Shown: positions 1 to 5,513 of the stretch, piece by piece
Layout: each line of letters starts with the position of its first letter
Position numbering within the stretch: the stretch's first letter is position 1
Position numbers and translations under genes: made by a program
NCBI GenBank assembly: GCA_946479705.1
Contig: CAMLHI010000167.1
Span: 1-5,513 of the forward strand
Reading direction: 5' to 3'
Length of the DNA: 5,513 bases
Source: an uncultured Oxalobacteraceae bacterium
GTDB taxonomy: Bacteria > Pseudomonadota > Gammaproteobacteria > Burkholderiales > Burkholderiaceae
Notes under the pieces: generated by a model
What the model saw: the letters and a program-made list of their open reading frames with translations, nothing else
What the model was told of the DNA's origin: nothing
Database searches by the model: none

Positions 1-3
1 AGC

Positions 4-291
4 TCAGTAAATCGGTGGCGCCGCCACCGAGAAGGCACCCGCCAGCGCCGCCTCGGCCCTGCTGGCCGGGGCCTTCAATTCATTCAGGTCGAGGAACACC
101 CGCCCCTCGTCCACATGCACGGCAAAGCGCTTGACGCCGCCCTGCAGCACCGCCGTGACCTGGTCGTGATCGTTGCGGCTGAGTTCAACGCCAGGCAATT
201 CCTGCCAGGCCAGCCCGCGCTGCACCAGACGCACGCCGACCTGCGGCACGTCCTTGATCCGGCATACCAGTTTCCATTGTTGGTCCGTCAT
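4..291 (-). CDS. NirD-like small protein lacking the Rieske iron-sulfur core
   Basis: This encodes 95 residues, complete with a TGA stop. Residues 6-23 (W6, V9-C10, D14-x-P16, G19) and 35-49 (a V-x-L-x-R-N segment, then DQV) resemble the N-terminal half of NirD, the Rieske-type small subunit of NAD(P)H nitrite reductase. Residues 56-72 ([17 protein letters not shown]) resemble its C-terminal strand. From memory of the family, about 45 residues with the CxH and CxxH cluster ligands normally lie between them; here Q50-G51-G52 joins the two halves directly. The only cysteine is C10, so no Rieske cluster could form. The last 20 residues are Ala/Pro-rich with no recognised domain. I chose the ATG at 291 because AAGGAG sits 6 bases upstream and the NirD similarity begins there; a GTG at 360 and an ATG at 348 are in frame upstream (the latter with a weaker GAGG). 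It is divergent from tsaD. It may be a decayed nirD, a repurposed cluster-free protein, or an unrelated small protein. The CDS is likely real; the NirD link is moderately sure. Confidence 0.65.
   Translation of the reverse strand: MTDQQWKLVCRIKDVPQVGVRLVQRGLAWQELPGVELSRNDHDQVTAVLQGGVKRFAVHVDEGRVFLDLNELKAPASRAEAALAGAFSVAAPPIY
12..30. repeat. Perfect 8-bp inverted repeat at the 3' end of the NirD-like gene
   Basis: TCGGTGGC (12-19) and GCCACCGA (23-30) are exact reverse complements around a 3-base loop. On the minus strand the stem ends just before the last codons and stop, and is followed by ATTTAC, so only a short T run. It could be a weak terminator hairpin embedded in the coding end, or a by-product of the Ala/Pro-rich, GC-rich codons there. 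Confidence 0.35.
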
Positions 292-297
292 GTCGCG

Positions 298-303
298 CTC
301 CTT
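298..303 (-). promoter_or_regulatory. Ribosome binding site of the NirD-like gene
   Basis: The minus strand reads AAGGAG, then six bases (CGCGAC), then ATG. This is a near-ideal Shine-Dalgarno sequence. It decides the start at 291 over the in-frame GTG at 360 and ATG at 348, and argues that the gene is still translated despite missing its central domain. Confidence 0.7.
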
Positions 304-396
304 GTTGGTATATTGCGACCTCTCTCCACGCGCCCGGATGGATTGCATCGGCCGCCTCACTGGACCTGAATTAGCAAGAGCGATGCCAGCGCCGGC

Positions 397-412
397 GGGG
401 CTGGACAGCCCC
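397..412. repeat. Perfect inverted repeat in the divergent intergenic region
   Basis: GGGGCT (397-402) and AGCCCC (407-412) pair perfectly around the tetraloop GGAC. The repeat lies between the NirD-like gene and tsaD, about 30 bases upstream of the possible tsaD -10 box. It could be an operator or an RNA hairpin in the NirD-like leader. Chance is also possible in GC-rich DNA, so no function is assigned. Confidence 0.3.
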
Positions 413-442
413 CCGCGCGCACTCGCGCCATGCGCGGTGCTT

Positions 443-448
443 TACAAT
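443..448 (+). promoter_or_regulatory. Possible -10 box of the tsaD promoter
   Basis: TACAAT matches the sigma-70 -10 consensus at five of six positions and is the best AT-rich hexamer in this GC-rich gap. Transcription would start near 455, giving a leader of about 24 bases before the tsaD ATG. No TTGACA-like -35 box is visible 16-18 bases upstream, nor an extended -10 TG, so this is only a candidate. Confidence 0.35.
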
Positions 449-478
449 GGCGCATTCTGCTCATCCCTTTGCACTCCC

Positions 479-1519
479 ATGATCGTTCTCGGCGTCGAAT
501 CTTCCTGCGATGAAACTGGCTTGGCCTTGTACGACACCCAAGGCGGCCTGCTCGCGCACGCCCTGCACTCCCAGGTCGCCATGCATGAAGAATACGGCGG
601 CGTGGTGCCGGAACTGGCTTCGCGCGACCATATCCGGCGCGCCATTCCCTTGCTGGAACAGACCCTGCGCCAGGCTGGCATCGGCAAGCAGGACATCGAC
701 GCCATCGCCTACACCCAGGGGCCGGGCCTGGCGGGCGCGCTGCTGGTGGGCGCCTCGGTCGCCTGCAGCCTCGGCCTGGCGCTGGACAAGCCGGTGCTGG
801 GCGTGCACCACCTCGAAGGCCATCTGCTCTCGCCGCTGCTGGCCAGCGATCCGCCGCAATTTCCCTTCATCGCCCTGCTGGTCTCGGGCGGACACACCCA
901 GCTGATGCGGGTCGATGGCGTGGGCCGCTACACCCTGCTGGGCGAAACCCTGGACGACGCCGCCGGCGAAGCCTTCGACAAGTCGGCCAAGCTCCTGGGC
1001 CTGGGCTATCCCGGCGGGCCGGCCATCTCGCGCCTGGCCGAATTCGGCGACCCGACCGCCTACAAGCTGCCGCGCCCGATGCTGCACACCAAGGATTTCA
1101 ATTTCAGCTTTTCCGGTCTGAAGACGGCGGTGCTGACGGTGGTGAAGAACCACGAAGAAAAAGTCATCGCGAATATCTGCGAGCAGGACAAGGCCAACAT
1201 CGCGCGCGGCTTCGTCGATGCGATCGTCGACGTGCTCACCGCCAAATGCGTCAGCGCGCTGCGCCACAGCGGCCTCAAGCGCCTGGTGATTGCCGGCGGC
1301 GTGGGCGCCAATAGCCAACTGCGCGCCTCGCTCAATGCGGCGGCTGCCGCGAAGAAGTTCCGCGTCTACTATCCGGAACTGGAATTTTGCACCGACAACG
1401 GCGCCATGATCGCCTTCGCCGGCGCCCTGCGCCTGCGGGCCGACCCCGCTGCCGCCCAGCGCGACTACAGCTTCAACGTGCGCCCGCGCTGGCCGCTTGA
1501 GGAAATCACCCCCGCCTGA
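479..1519 (+). CDS. tsaD: tRNA N6-adenosine threonylcarbamoyltransferase TsaD
   Basis: TsaD (YgjD/Gcp, Kae1 family) transfers the threonylcarbamoyl group from threonylcarbamoyl-AMP to A37 of ANN-decoding tRNAs. It works in the cytoplasm with TsaB and TsaE and is essential in many bacteria. The 346 residues are close to E. coli TsaD (about 337). Visible motifs in order are: ESSCDET (7-13) in the first phosphate-binding loop; [10 protein letters not shown] (40-49); the metal ligands H111 and H115 in [14 protein letters not shown] (135-142); GEAFDK (163-168); [10 protein letters not shown] (209-218); GGVGAN (273-278); and CTDNGAMIA (304-312), where D306 is the third metal ligand. The sequence appears intact. 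The start at 479 gives the conserved MIVLGVE opening; the frame stays open upstream to 173, but that part shows no family similarity. No Shine-Dalgarno sequence is visible before the ATG. In many betaproteobacteria tsaD lies near rpsU; here its divergent neighbour is the NirD-like gene. Confidence 0.98.
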   Translation: MIVLGVESSCDETGLALYDTQGGLLAHALHSQVAMHEEYGGVVPELASRDHIRRAIPLLEQTLRQAGIGKQDIDAIAYTQGPGLAGALLVGASVACSLGLALDKPVLGVHHLEGHLLSPLLASDPPQFPFIALLVSGGHTQLMRVDGVGRYTLLGETLDDAAGEAFDKSAKLLGLGYPGGPAISRLAEFGDPTAYKLPRPMLHTKDFNFSFSGLKTAVLTVVKNHEEKVIANICEQDKANIARGFVDAIVDVLTAKCVSALRHSGLKRLVIAGGVGANSQLRASLNAAAAAKKFRVYYPELEFCTDNGAMIAFAGALRLRADPAAAQRDYSFNVRPRWPLEEITPA

Positions 1520-1611
1520 GACGCTGAGCGGAACTTGCGCGCCCCCCGGACCATCCTACCGTTTGCCGCCATTTTTAATTCGATGGCAATATCGGCATGA
1601 TTTGTTTTTCC

Positions 1612-1619
1612 GGAGGTGA
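1612..1619 (+). promoter_or_regulatory. Consensus Shine-Dalgarno of the EEP hydrolase gene
   Basis: GGAGGTGA is an exact complement of the 3' end of 16S rRNA (TCACCTCC), with GGAGG ending six bases before the ATG at 1623. It fixes the start and suggests efficient translation. In the 103-base gap before it, a weak pair TTGCCG (1563-1568) and CAATAT (1587-1592) with 18-base spacing is the best promoter candidate I see; it is too weak to list alone. No terminator for tsaD is visible, so read-through from tsaD is possible. Confidence 0.8.
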
Positions 1620-1622
1620 AGT

Positions 1623-2468
1623 ATGCGGGTGGTCAGTTGGAATATTCACTGGGGCTGTGGCAAGGATGGACGGATACGCATCCATGCGATCATCGATGTC
1701 CTCAGGAAGCTCAACCCGGACATTATCTGCCTGCAAGAGGTGGCTTCCAACCACGCCGAACTGGAAGGCAATGCCAACGCCAACCAGTTCCGCCAGCTTG
1801 CCGGGGCCTTCGGCGGCTACCAGCCGGTGATCGAACCGGCCAGCGAGATTTACCAAAACAATCTGCCGCGCCAGTTCGGCAACATGCTGCTGTCCAAATA
1901 CCGGATTACCCAGGTGCACCGCTACCGCCTGCCCTGGCCGCCCGATCCCGCCCATCCGCCGGGCATGCCGCGCGGGCTGATCGAAGCGGTGGTGGAAGCG
2001 CCCGGCGGCAAGATGCGGGTGCTCACCACGCACCTGGAATACTATTCACCGGTGCAGCGCGCCGCCCAGGTGCAGCAGATCCGCTACCTGCACTGGGAAG
2101 CTTGCGAGCGCGCCAAGAGCTTCCAGCCGGATCCTTCGCTCGATCCGCCCTTCCAGCTCGGCTACCGGCCCGGTACGGCAATCTACTGTGGGGATTTCAA
2201 TTTCAGCCCGGACGGCGCCGAGTACCGGCAACTGCTGGCGCCGGACGACAATATCGCCCTGCCCCTGGTCGATGCCTGGCGCTACCGCCATCCGGAAATC
2301 GCGCGCGCGCCCACGGCGGGCTTGCACGGTTTTAAGTGGCCCGAACGGGCCGATTGCTTCGACTACTTTTTCGTCACGGAAGACTTGCTGCCGCGGATTA
2401 CCGAAGTGGATGTGCAATCGGAAACCGCGGCATCGGACCACCAGCCCATCGTGCTCGACCTGACTTAA
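1623..2468 (+). CDS. Endonuclease/exonuclease/phosphatase (EEP) family hydrolase
   Basis: This 281-residue protein belongs to the metal-dependent EEP superfamily, which includes exonuclease III/APE1-type nucleases, inositol polyphosphate phosphatases and sphingomyelinases. The motifs are complete and in order: SWNIHWG with N7; CLQEV with metal ligand E39; a short GNMLLS (86-91); RGLIEAVVE (117-125); TTHLE with H137; GDFN with D191 and N193; FDYFFV (246-251); and the terminal SDH with catalytic D272-H273. An active hydrolase of phosphodiester or phosphomonoester bonds is therefore likely; the substrate cannot be told from sequence. There is no signal peptide or membrane segment, so it is probably cytoplasmic. 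It lies 103 bases downstream of tsaD on the same strand, and its stop overlaps that of convergent nrtD. A role in DNA repair (ExoIII-like) is possible, but I see no specific XthA signature. Confidence 0.93.
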   Translation: MRVVSWNIHWGCGKDGRIRIHAIIDVLRKLNPDIICLQEVASNHAELEGNANANQFRQLAGAFGGYQPVIEPASEIYQNNLPRQFGNMLLSKYRITQVHRYRLPWPPDPAHPPGMPRGLIEAVVEAPGGKMRVLTTHLEYYSPVQRAAQVQQIRYLHWEACERAKSFQPDPSLDPPFQLGYRPGTAIYCGDFNFSPDGAEYRQLLAPDDNIALPLVDAWRYRHPEIARAPTAGLHGFKWPERADCFDYFFVTEDLLPRITEVDVQSETAASDHQPIVLDLT

Positions 2469-3271
2469 GCGGCTTCCTTCTGCGGCCGCGCCTGGCGGTG
2501 GTAGAGGAACTCCAGCACCCGGGTACGGTACTCGATGTAGAGCGCATCGTGGGCCAGGGCCACGCGGTCGCGCGGACGCGGCAGGCGGACTTGCACGATG
2601 TCGCCGATGGTGGCGGCCGGGCCGTTGGTCATCATCACGATGCGGTCCGACAGCAGCACCGCCTCATCCACATCGTGGGTGACCATCACCACGGTCGAGC
2701 CGGTCTGCGCCACGATGCGCAGCAGTTCGTCCTGAAGGTGGGCGCGGGTCAGGGCATCGAGCGCGCCGAAGGGCTCGTCCATCAGCAGCACTTTCGGCTC
2801 CATCGACAGGGCGCGGGCAATTCCCACGCGTTGCTTCATGCCGCCCGAGATTTCATTGGGCCGCTTGGTGCTGGCCGCCGTCAAGCCCACCAGCGCCAGC
2901 GCGGCGGCGGTGCGTTCGCGCATCTGCGTGGCCGATTCCTTGGCGCCGAACACGCGCTCGACCGCCAGGTAGACATTCTCGAAGCAGGTCAGCCAGGGCA
3001 GCAGCGAATGGTTCTGGAACACCACGGCGCGCTCGGGGGACGGACCGGCGATTTCGCGTCCGGCGCAGATCAGCGCGCCTTCGGTGGCGGTGGTCAGGCC
3101 GGCCAGCAGGTTCAGCAGGGTCGACTTGCCGCAGCCCGAGTGGCCGATCAGGGTAATGAACTCGCCCTGCTCGACCGTCAGATTGACATCGGTGAGCGCG
3201 TGAAAGCTGCCCTTGCGGGTCTCGAACACCATTTCGGCGTGCTGGACTTCGATGAATTTCGGATTTTTCAT
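2465..3271 (-). CDS. nrtD: Nitrate ABC transporter ATP-binding protein (NrtD/NrtC/NasD type)
   Basis: This is the 268-residue cytoplasmic ATPase that powers nitrate import through NrtB. Seen in order: Walker A GHSGCGKST (43-51); Q-loop Q86 in VFQNHSLLPW; signature ISGGMKQR (141-148); Walker B VLLMDEP (161-167) with catalytic E166; D-loop GALD (169-172); and switch H199 in VTHD. It is a single nucleotide-binding domain of NrtD size (about 270 residues). Cyanobacterial NrtC carries an extra NrtA-like regulatory domain, which is missing here. With only one ATPase gene in the operon, a homodimer is expected, as for Klebsiella NasD. The ATG at 3271 is two bases after the nrtB stop (TGA-TC-ATG) with only a weak GGGGAA upstream, so translation is probably coupled to nrtB. 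The frame is open upstream to 3550, but that is nrtB shadow. Its relatives SsuB and TauB import sulfonates; the partners favour nitrate. Confidence 0.93.
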   Translation of the reverse strand: MKNPKFIEVQHAEMVFETRKGSFHALTDVNLTVEQGEFITLIGHSGCGKSTLLNLLAGLTTATEGALICAGREIAGPSPERAVVFQNHSLLPWLTCFENVYLAVERVFGAKESATQMRERTAAALALVGLTAASTKRPNEISGGMKQRVGIARALSMEPKVLLMDEPFGALDALTRAHLQDELLRIVAQTGSTVVMVTHDVDEAVLLSDRIVMMTNGPAATIGDIVQVRLPRPRDRVALAHDALYIEYRTRVLEFLYHRQARPQKEAA

Positions 3272-3273
3272 GA

Positions 3274-4185
3274 TCAATTCCCCGCGTCTTCGTAAGTGAA
3301 CGCCCTGGCCACGGCCATCAGCGCTTGTTCGAGCAAGAGTCCAACCACGCCGATGACGACGATGGCGATGATGATGTGCGGCACGTTCAGATTGTTCCAC
3401 TCGTCCCATACCCAGAAACCGATCCCCACGCCGCCGGTCAGCATTTCGGCCGCGACGATCACCAGCCAGGCGGTGCCGATGGCCAGGCGCACGCCGGTGA
3501 GCATGTAGGGCAGCACCGAAGGCAGCAGGATCTTGGTGAAGATCTTCCATTCCGACAGGTTCAGCACGCGCGCCACGTTCATGTAATCCTGCGGCACCCG
3601 CTGCACGCCGGCGGCGGTGTTGATAATCATCGGCCAGATCGAGCAGATGAAGATCGACCAGATCGCGGCCGGGTGGGCGGCCTTGAACACCAGCAGGCCG
3701 ATCGGCAGCCAGGCCAGCGGCGAGACCGGCTTCAACAGGCTGACGATGGGGTTGACCATGGCGGCCATGAATTTCGAGCGGCCGATCACGAAGCCCATCG
3801 GAATGCCGACCGCGGCCGCGAGGCCGAAGCCGACCGCCACCCGCTTGAGCGAAGCCAGGATGTTCCAGCCGATGCCCTGGTCGTTCGGCCCCTTCTGGTA
3901 GAACGGGTCGGAGAACAGGTGCACCGCTTCGTTCCAGGTCACCAGCGGCGAAGGAAAGCTGCTGTTGTTGGCCGAGACGATCTGCCAGATCAGCACCAGG
4001 AAGCCCATGCCCAGGGCAGGCGGCAGCAGGGCCAGCAGCAGCGCGCGGGCACGCGACTTGCCGTTGGCCAGCGAGACGCCCTGCCTGGCCAGGCGCTCGC
4101 TGCGCTTGCGCTTTTCCGGCTCGGCCGGCTTATCGATCGGCACCGCGGCCGGACTGCTCATATTCGAATCGAGGACTGCACTCAT
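3274..4185 (-). CDS. nrtB: Nitrate ABC transporter permease NrtB
   Basis: This is a 303-residue inner-membrane permease of the nitrate/sulfonate/taurine ABC importer class. A basic N-terminus (about 1-47, rich in K and R) precedes a first membrane helix near 48-71, followed by several hydrophobic segments near 118-135, 160-193, 238-250 and 271-292. The EAA-type loop that docks on the ATPase is clear at about 203-222: NVARVLNLSEWKIFTKILLP. The C-terminal IGFWVWDEWNNLN segment (from about 255) is typical of NrtB rather than SsuC. The gene begins with two ATGs in tandem (4188 and 4185). GGGAG at 4196-4192 is three bases from the first and six from the second, so I prefer the second; the other choice adds one Met. 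It starts 15 bases after the nrtA stop and ends two bases before nrtD, so all three are surely one transcript. The sequence appears intact. Confidence 0.95.
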   Translation of the reverse strand: MSAVLDSNMSSPAAVPIDKPAEPEKRKRSERLARQGVSLANGKSRARALLLALLPPALGMGFLVLIWQIVSANNSSFPSPLVTWNEAVHLFSDPFYQKGPNDQGIGWNILASLKRVAVGFGLAAAVGIPMGFVIGRSKFMAAMVNPIVSLLKPVSPLAWLPIGLLVFKAAHPAAIWSIFICSIWPMIINTAAGVQRVPQDYMNVARVLNLSEWKIFTKILLPSVLPYMLTGVRLAIGTAWLVIVAAEMLTGGVGIGFWVWDEWNNLNVPHIIIAIVVIGVVGLLLEQALMAVARAFTYEDAGN

Positions 4186-4191
4186 CATTGG

Positions 4192-4196
4192 CTCCC
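4192..4196 (-). promoter_or_regulatory. Ribosome binding site of nrtB, bearing on a double-ATG start
   Basis: The minus strand reads GGGAG, then CCA, then ATGATG. Spacing is three bases to the first ATG and six to the second, which favours the second ATG (4185) as the main start. The site lies in the 12 bases between the nrtA stop and the first ATG. Confidence 0.55.
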
Positions 4197-4200
4197 GGCG

Positions 4201-5448
4201 TTAGGCTTTGATCTTGAAGGATTCGGCGTAGGCTTTCGGGTTCTTGCCATCCCATACCGAGCCGTCGATCAACTTGGTGGTGCGCATCGGCGACTTCGGC
4301 ACAGCCACCTTGGCCATCGTGGCCGCTTCCTTGTACAGGCCGATCTGGTTGACGCTGGTGGCCGTGGCCAGGTAATCCGGTTCGCTCTTGAGCAAGCCCC
4401 AGCGCTTATGCTGGGTCATGAACCACATGCCGTCCGACAGGTAAGGGAAATTGACCAGGCCATCGTTGTAGAACTTCATGAAATTCTTGTCGTCCCAGGT
4501 CTTGCCCATGCCGTTCTGGTAGCGGCCCAGGATGCGCTGGTTGATCACATCCACCGAAGTGTTGACGTAGGACTTGTCGGCGATGGTTTCGGCCATCTTC
4601 AGCTTGTTCTGCAGGCCGGCATCGATCCACCTGGACGCTTCCAGCACGGCGGCCACCAGGGCGCGCGCGGTGTTCGGGTATTTCTTGACCCACTCGAGCG
4701 AGGTGCCCAGGGTCTTTTCCGGGTGGTCTTGCCAGATATCCTGGGTGGTGGCGGCGGTCACGCCCACACCATCGACGATGGCGCGGTGGTTCCATGGCTC
4801 GCCCACGCAAAAGCCATCCATGTTACCGACGCGCATATTGGCCACCATTTGCGGCGGCGGCACGGTGATGACCTTGGCATCCTTCATCGGATTGATGCCG
4901 TAGCTGGCCAGCCAGTAGTACAGCCACATGGCGTGGGTGCCGGTCGGGAAGGTCTGGGCGAAGGAGTATTCGCGCTTGTCGGTCTGCATCAGCTTGGCCA
5001 GCGAAGCGCCATCGACGCCGCCCTTGTCCGACACTTTCTTCGACAGGGTAATGGCCTGGCCATTGTTATTGAGAGTCATCAGCACGGCCATGTCCTTCTT
5101 GGGGCCGCCGATGCCTTCCTGCACGCCGTAGATCAAGCCATACAGCACGTGAGCGGCATCCAGCTCGCCATTGACCAGCTTGTCGCGCACGCTGGCCCAG
5201 GACGATTCCTTGCTCGGGATAATCTTGATGCCGTATTTCTTGTCGAAGCCGAGCACCGAGGCCATCACCACGGAGGCGCAATCGGTCAGCGGAATGAAAC
5301 CTACTTTGACTTCTTCTTTTTCTGGCTTGTCGGAGCCGGCGGCGAACACGCCGCCACTAATCAGCCCGGTCACGCCCGCGACAGTGGCGGTAGCGCCGGC
5401 TTTGAGCAGCGTGCGGCGGATTTCGTTGGTATTGTTCTCGTTCGTCAT
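4201..5448 (-). CDS. nrtA: Nitrate ABC transporter substrate-binding protein NrtA (NasF type)
   Basis: This 415-residue periplasmic protein captures nitrate and delivers it to NrtB. Residues 1-37 form a Tat-type signal: twin arginines R11-R12 in IRRTLLKAG, a weakly hydrophobic Ala/Gly/Val stretch, and a cleavage site near VFA-A (34-37). There is no lipobox cysteine, unlike the cyanobacterial lipoprotein NrtA. The mature part has family marks: VGFIPLTDCA (49-58); W84 followed by VRDKLVNGELDAAH; NNNGQAITLS (127-136); TFPTGTH (166-172); PPPQMVANM (197-205); GFCVGEPWN (212-220); and HPEKTLG (242-248). By motif position, W84, Q131, G170 and K245 are my candidates for the nitrate-contacting residues known in Synechocystis NrtA. 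GAGGG six bases before the ATG at 5448 supports the start. Bicarbonate (CmpA-like) cannot be excluded by eye, but nitrate is far more likely in a proteobacterium. It is the first gene of the operon; the promoter lies mostly or wholly beyond the window. Confidence 0.95.
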   Translation of the reverse strand: MTNENNTNEIRRTLLKAGATATVAGVTGLISGGVFAAGSDKPEKEEVKVGFIPLTDCASVVMASVLGFDKKYGIKIIPSKESSWASVRDKLVNGELDAAHVLYGLIYGVQEGIGGPKKDMAVLMTLNNNGQAITLSKKVSDKGGVDGASLAKLMQTDKREYSFAQTFPTGTHAMWLYYWLASYGINPMKDAKVITVPPPQMVANMRVGNMDGFCVGEPWNHRAIVDGVGVTAATTQDIWQDHPEKTLGTSLEWVKKYPNTARALVAAVLEASRWIDAGLQNKLKMAETIADKSYVNTSVDVINQRILGRYQNGMGKTWDDKNFMKFYNDGLVNFPYLSDGMWFMTQHKRWGLLKSEPDYLATATSVNQIGLYKEAATMAKVAVPKSPMRTTKLIDGSVWDGKNPKAYAESFKIKA

Positions 5449-5497
5449 TATCTTCCCTCGGTTAGCGATCGGCAGGTGGAAACTGTCGGTAGCCGTT

Positions 5498-5511
5498 GCG
5501 CTCTGCAGCGC
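5498..5511. repeat. Short inverted repeat upstream of nrtA
   Basis: GCGCT (5498-5502) and AGCGC (5507-5511) pair around a 4-base loop, about 50 bases before the nrtA ATG. Nitrate-assimilation operons often carry leader hairpins read by NasR or NasT, but no T run follows here and the loop does not fit the ANTAR-type hexaloop pattern I know. The window ends before any further leader can be seen. Confidence 0.25.
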
Positions 5512-5513
5512 GC

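Noticed and set aside
173..478. N-terminal extension of tsaD by 102 codons
   Set aside because: The extension has no family similarity, overlaps the NirD-like gene antisense, and TsaD proteins conservatively start at the M-x-V-L-G motif.
461..1318. Minus-strand open frame of 285 codons opposite tsaD
   Set aside because: It is antisense to the well-conserved tsaD, with no recognisable domain and a composition typical of a shadow frame.
1568..1609. Possible tsaD terminator: GCCAT (1568-1572) with ATGGC (1583-1587) and a later T run
   Set aside because: The stem is only 5 bp with a 10-base loop, and the T run starts about 18 bases after it, so it does not have the form of an intrinsic terminator.
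2336..3295. Plus-strand open frame of 319 codons opposite nrtD
   Set aside because: It lies fully antisense to the end of the hydrolase gene and to nrtD, both with clear family motifs. Its product is a low-complexity His/Gly/Arg/Gln/Ala-rich string, typical of an antisense frame in GC-rich coding DNA.
3341..3380. Imperfect GAT/GAC trinucleotide run
   Set aside because: It codes for the Ile/Val-rich last membrane helix of NrtB on the minus strand; the repetition follows from ATC/GTC codons.
3272..3550. N-terminal extension of the nrtD frame
   Set aside because: This part overlaps nrtB on the same strand in another frame and gives an Arg/His-rich shadow sequence; ABC ATPases of this class start just before the first beta strand.

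Overview
This 5.5 kb window looks like chromosomal DNA of a GC-rich betaproteobacterium, probably Burkholderiales and perhaps Oxalobacteraceae. That guess rests on the protein sequences (TsaD, NrtABD), the codon use and the GC content, all read by eye, so the genus is open. I see five protein-coding genes. I see no tRNA, rRNA, CRISPR array, insertion sequence, phage gene or plasmid function, and no gene-free stretch longer than 300 bases.

Layout, left to right: (1) A small minus-strand gene (4-291) encodes a 95-residue protein. Its two ends resemble NirD, the Rieske-type small subunit of assimilatory nitrite reductase, but the central iron-sulfur binding part is absent. (2) A 187-base divergent region carries a possible tsaD promoter and a perfect inverted repeat. 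(3) tsaD (479-1519, plus) is the essential tRNA t6A37 modification enzyme. (4) An endonuclease/exonuclease/phosphatase-fold hydrolase (1623-2468, plus) has a full catalytic motif set and a consensus ribosome binding site. (5) A tight minus-strand operon, nrtA-nrtB-nrtD (5448 down to 2465), encodes a nitrate-type ABC importer: Tat-exported binding protein, membrane permease and ATPase. Its last gene meets the hydrolase gene tail to tail, with both stop codons inside one TTAA.

How they work together: nrtABD form one unit that would bring nitrate (or a close anion) into the cytoplasm for assimilation. tsaD is a housekeeping gene with no evident link to nitrate. The NirD-like gene may be a decayed or repurposed part of the same nitrate pathway, now separated from the transporter by tsaD and the hydrolase gene. 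That gene is the most unusual item here. I did not find a convincing new multi-gene system; the rest is ordinary core genome.
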